Of a stretch of 6,864 nt of DNA, positions 4,393 through 6,864 are shown one piece after another. The DNA is from Candidatus Competibacteraceae bacterium. Lineage in GTDB: Bacteria; Pseudomonadota; Gammaproteobacteria; Competibacterales; Competibacteraceae. Made by a program: the position numbers and the translations under genes. Each line of letters opens with the position of its first letter. The first letter of the stretch is position 1. Under the pieces are notes generated by a model. That model was not told the origin of the DNA and made no database searches. It saw only the letters and a program-made list of their open reading frames with translations. Location of the stretch: NCBI GenBank assembly GCA_012032855.1, contig JAAUQA010000172.1, positions 1 through 6,864 of the forward strand, in the 5' to 3' direction.

Positions 4393-5657
4393 CAGTCGAA
4401 CAACTCTTTGACTTTGTGGATAGCCGCCACCAGCTTATCCACCTCTTCGTGGGTATTGTAAACAGCGAACGAAGCGCGGGCTGTGGCAGGCAAACCATAG
4501 CGCTGCATCAATGGCTGGGCGCAGTGATGACCGGCGCGGATGGCGATCCCTTCACGATCTAAAATGGTGCCGATGTCATGCGGGTGAACACCCGCCATCA
4601 CGAAGGATACAACCGCTGCTTTGTGGGGTGCCAAGCCGAAGATACGTAAACCGGGTACTTCGCTGAGTTGGGCGGTAGCATAGTCCAACAAACGCTGTTC
4701 GTGAGCGGCGATGGCATCGACGCCGACCTGTTCCATCCAATCGACAGCCGCCCCGAGGCCGATGACTCCGGCGATGTTAGGCGTTCCGGCTTCGAACTTA
4801 TTGGGTAGATCGGCATATTCGGTCTTCTCGAAAGTCACCAGCCGGATCATATCGCCGCCACCCTGATACGGGGGCATGGATTCCAGCAGTTCCGCTTTGC
4901 CGTATAACACGCCGACACCGCTCGGCCCGTACATTTTGTGCCCGGAGAAGGCATAGAAATCGCAATCCAGCGCTTGCACATCGACATCCAGATGTGGGAC
5001 AGCCTGTGCCCCATCCAGCAGCACCGGAATACCCTTGGCATGAGCCGTCTGGATCATCTCCGCGATCGGATTGATGGTGCCGATGGCATTAGAAACCTGC
5101 ATCACCGAAACCAGCTTGGTTCGATCGGTCAATAGTTGATGATAAGCATCCAGTACCAGTTCACCGTTATCCGTGATAGGGACGACCCGTAGTTTCGCGC
5201 CTTGCCGTTCGCATAGCATCTGCCAGGGCACGATGTTGGAGTGGTGCTCCATGGTAGTGATCACCACCTCATCACCGGGGCCGACTTGTTTACCACCGAA
5301 ACTGCTGGCGACCAGATTGATCGATTCGGTAGTGCCACGGGTAAAGATGATTTCACGGGTGCTGGCAGCATTCACGAACCGGCGCACTTTCTCGCGGGCA
5401 CCTTCATACGCAGCCGTGGAGCGTTCCGATAGGGCATGGACGCCACGATGAATATTGGCGTAATAACCGCTGTAACACTGATTAATCGCGTCAATCACCA
5501 CCTGGGGTTTTTGCGCCGACGCGGCGTTATCTAAATAAACCAACGGCTTATCGTAGATCTGCTGCTGCAGAATCGGGAATTCCCAGCGAATCCGGTTAAT
5601 ATCCAAATCCGATAAGCTATTAGCCTGGGGTGTCAACACCTCGTGAATCGCACTCAT
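4392..5657 (-). CDS. sufS: SufS, PLP-dependent group II cysteine desulfurase
   Basis: A 421-residue enzyme converting L-cysteine to alanine and an enzyme-bound persulfide, the sulfur source for Fe-S cluster assembly. Visible landmarks: YLDNAASAQKP (41-51), IFTRGTTESINLVA (104-117), TTMEHHSNIVPWQ (134-146) with His139 stacking on PLP, LLDGAQAVPH (213-222) with Asp215, FSGHKMYGPSGVGVLYGK (237-254) with Lys241 as the PLP-binding lysine, NKFEAGTPN (286-294), and RAGHHCAQPLM (374-384) with Cys379 as the persulfide cysteine. The sequence fits class II enzymes, with a conserved RAGHHCAQP loop. Length is close to the family norm, with a slightly long N-terminus. The start ATG (5657-5655) overlaps the sufD stop as ATGA and has GAGAGGA (5665-5671) seven bases upstream. 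Confidence 0.95.
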   Translation of the reverse strand: MSAIHEVLTPQANSLSDLDINRIRWEFPILQQQIYDKPLVYLDNAASAQKPQVVIDAINQCYSGYYANIHRGVHALSERSTAAYEGAREKVRRFVNAASTREIIFTRGTTESINLVASSFGGKQVGPGDEVVITTMEHHSNIVPWQMLCERQGAKLRVVPITDNGELVLDAYHQLLTDRTKLVSVMQVSNAIGTINPIAEMIQTAHAKGIPVLLDGAQAVPHLDVDVQALDCDFYAFSGHKMYGPSGVGVLYGKAELLESMPPYQGGGDMIRLVTFEKTEYADLPNKFEAGTPNIAGVIGLGAAVDWMEQVGVDAIAAHEQRLLDYATAQLSEVPGLRIFGLAPHKAAVVSFVMAGVHPHDIGTILDREGIAIRAGHHCAQPLMQRYGLPATARASFAVYNTHEEVDKLVAAIHKVKELFD

Positions 5658-6864
5658 ACGGTAATCCTCTCGGCGGCTTCAGGGTACAGACGCTGCGCTA
5701 GCCGCTGCTCCAACCGTTCGCGCAGCGGGACCCAGTGAATACGCTTGACGATGTCGTTGGCAAACGAATACACCAGCATAGCTTGCGCTTCAGCGAGACC
5801 GATCCCCCGGCTGCGGAAATAAAACAGTGCATCCTGATCCAAAAAGCCGATGCTGGAACCGTGACTGCATTTAACATCGTCGGCCAGAATTTCCAGACGC
5901 GGGTTAGAGTTGGCCAAGGCCAGCTTGGAGAGCAGCAAATTACGATTGTTTTGGCTGGCGTCGGTTTTTTGGGCATCTTTGCGCACCCGAATCAGTCCGT
6001 CGAACACCGCCCGCCCCTTACCCTCCAAAACCCCTTTGAACAACTGTCCGCTAGTACCATGCGGTTTGGCGTGGTCCACTTGCACATGAAAATCGCCTAC
6101 TTGGTTACCCGCTACCAGGGTCAAGCCGTTTAATTGACAATCAGCCCCTTCACCATCCAGTAACGCAGCCACATCGGTACGCGCCAGCAAACCGCCCGCA
6201 GAAAACAGAAAAGCTTGCAGGCGGCTGTCCCGTTCTTGATAGGTGCGCAATCCGCCCAAATGCCGCGCTTGCTCATCCTGTTCCTGCGCTTGGTAGTAAT
6301 CCAGTACGGCCCCTTGCGCTAGGCGGATCTCGCTGAGTGGGCAACTTAAATAGCGACCATGACCCAAGTGGTCTTCAACGATAGTCGCTTGCGCGCTATC
6401 CTCCAGCACAATCAGACTGCGGGGATAACTAACCGTGTCTTCACCGGTGGAGAAATACACCAAGTGTAAAGGAGCTTCCAACACCGCCCTGCGCGGCAGG
6501 TAGACGAACGCGCCATCCTCCCATAACGCACTGTTACGAACGCTAAAGGGATTGTCTTCCAAGCCGGGCAGGCGATCCAGATGGGTGGCCAGCAGCTCGG
6601 GGTGAGTATGCAGTGCCTGCCCCAAACTGGCGATCAGCCCTTTAGGTGGCAGGCTGCGCAAACGCGACAGATTCGGCGCAAAGTGGCCATCGACAAATAC
6701 CAACCGATGCGCATCATTGTCGATTAGCGGCAATACGCTGGAGTCCAGCGAGACGGTCTCGGCTTGGGTAAACGCAATCTTGGACAAGGCGCTGACGTCG
6801 GTAAAGCGCCAAGCCTCCTGTCGAGTGGTGGGCAAGCCCAGAGACTCGAAGCGATTCAATGCCT
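5654..6864 (-). CDS. sufD: SufD, SufBCD complex subunit, 5' end beyond window
   Basis: A subunit of the SufBC2D Fe-S cluster assembly complex. The frame is open to the right edge. The only initiator-like codon near the edge is TTG at 6859-6857, but it falls within the conserved ALNRFESLGLPTTRQEAWRF segment, which in SufD proteins lies about 30-40 residues from the N-terminus. The true start is therefore outside the window. Counting from that TTG, the SufBD core beta-helix runs through the middle (LEAPLHLVYFSTG near 127-139, NNRNLLLSKLALANSNPRLE near 304-323). The signature CSHGSSIGFLDQDALFYFRS lies at 331-350, with the conserved Cys331 and His333 equivalent to the E. coli SufD functional histidine, followed by RGIGLAEAQAMLVYSFANDI. 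The stop overlaps the sufS start by four bases. sufB and sufC are expected just upstream. Confidence 0.93.
   Translation of the reverse strand, partial: ALNRFESLGLPTTRQEAWRFTDVSALSKIAFTQAETVSLDSSVLPLIDNDAHRLVFVDGHFAPNLSRLRSLPPKGLIASLGQALHTHPELLATHLDRLPGLEDNPFSVRNSALWEDGAFVYLPRRAVLEAPLHLVYFSTGEDTVSYPRSLIVLEDSAQATIVEDHLGHGRYLSCPLSEIRLAQGAVLDYYQAQEQDEQARHLGGLRTYQERDSRLQAFLFSAGGLLARTDVAALLDGEGADCQLNGLTLVAGNQVGDFHVQVDHAKPHGTSGQLFKGVLEGKGRAVFDGLIRVRKDAQKTDASQNNRNLLLSKLALANSNPRLEILADDVKCSHGSSIGFLDQDALFYFRSRGIGLAEAQAMLVYSFANDIVKRIHWVPLRERLEQRLAQRLYPEAAERITV

Noticed and set aside
5735..6133. Plus-strand 132-codon open frame inside sufD
   Set aside because: It is antisense to a clearly conserved SufD core and has no recognisable family.
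6857..6859. TTG as the true start of sufD
   Set aside because: The codon lies inside a conserved SufD segment normally 30-40 residues from the N-terminus, so the gene must begin beyond the window.

Overview
The window looks like chromosomal DNA of a gammaproteobacterium with moderate to high GC content. This rests on an unidirectional sufD-sufS-sufU-sufT gene order and on a free-standing malonyl-CoA synthetase of the MatB type. I cannot place it more precisely from sequence alone; a Competibacter-like, methanotroph or Chromatiales-like lineage is only a guess.

Layout: (1) 1-974, plus strand, holds the C-terminal two thirds of a MatB-type malonyl-CoA synthetase, cut by the left window edge. 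(2) 975-1256 has no intact gene. It carries an array of palindromic TATGCGACA/TGTCGCATA half-sites about 20 bp apart, followed on the minus strand by a 23-codon ORF. This could be the stump of a recombinase-type mobile element. (3) 1257-2613, all minus strand, is a graveyard of defence genes: the first ~80 codons of a SIR2-like protein, an internal fragment of a type I restriction HsdR subunit, an apparently intact ribbon-helix-helix antitoxin, a twice-frameshifted PIN-domain toxin, and the first ~41 codons of an HsdR with two in-frame stops. The two HsdR pieces are consecutive parts of the protein but lie in swapped order on either side of the toxin-antitoxin pair. A 19-bp near-identical sequence sits where they would join. 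(4) 2614-2806 is intergenic and contains a nested REP-like inverted repeat. (5) 2807-6864, minus strand, is a compact iron-sulfur cluster assembly operon, read from the right edge leftwards: sufD (5' end outside the window), sufS, sufU, sufT, then an uncharacterised lipoprotein. Gene junctions overlap by 1-4 bases except for a short gap before sufT.

How it works together: SufS takes sulfur from cysteine, SufU is a scaffold or sulfur-transfer partner, SufD belongs to the SufBCD assembly complex (sufB and sufC presumably lie just beyond the right edge), and SufT helps cluster maturation. The lipoprotein is translationally coupled to sufT and is the least understood intact gene. The defence block is most likely decayed accessory DNA inserted between two housekeeping loci. 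I found no CRISPR array, tRNA or rRNA.
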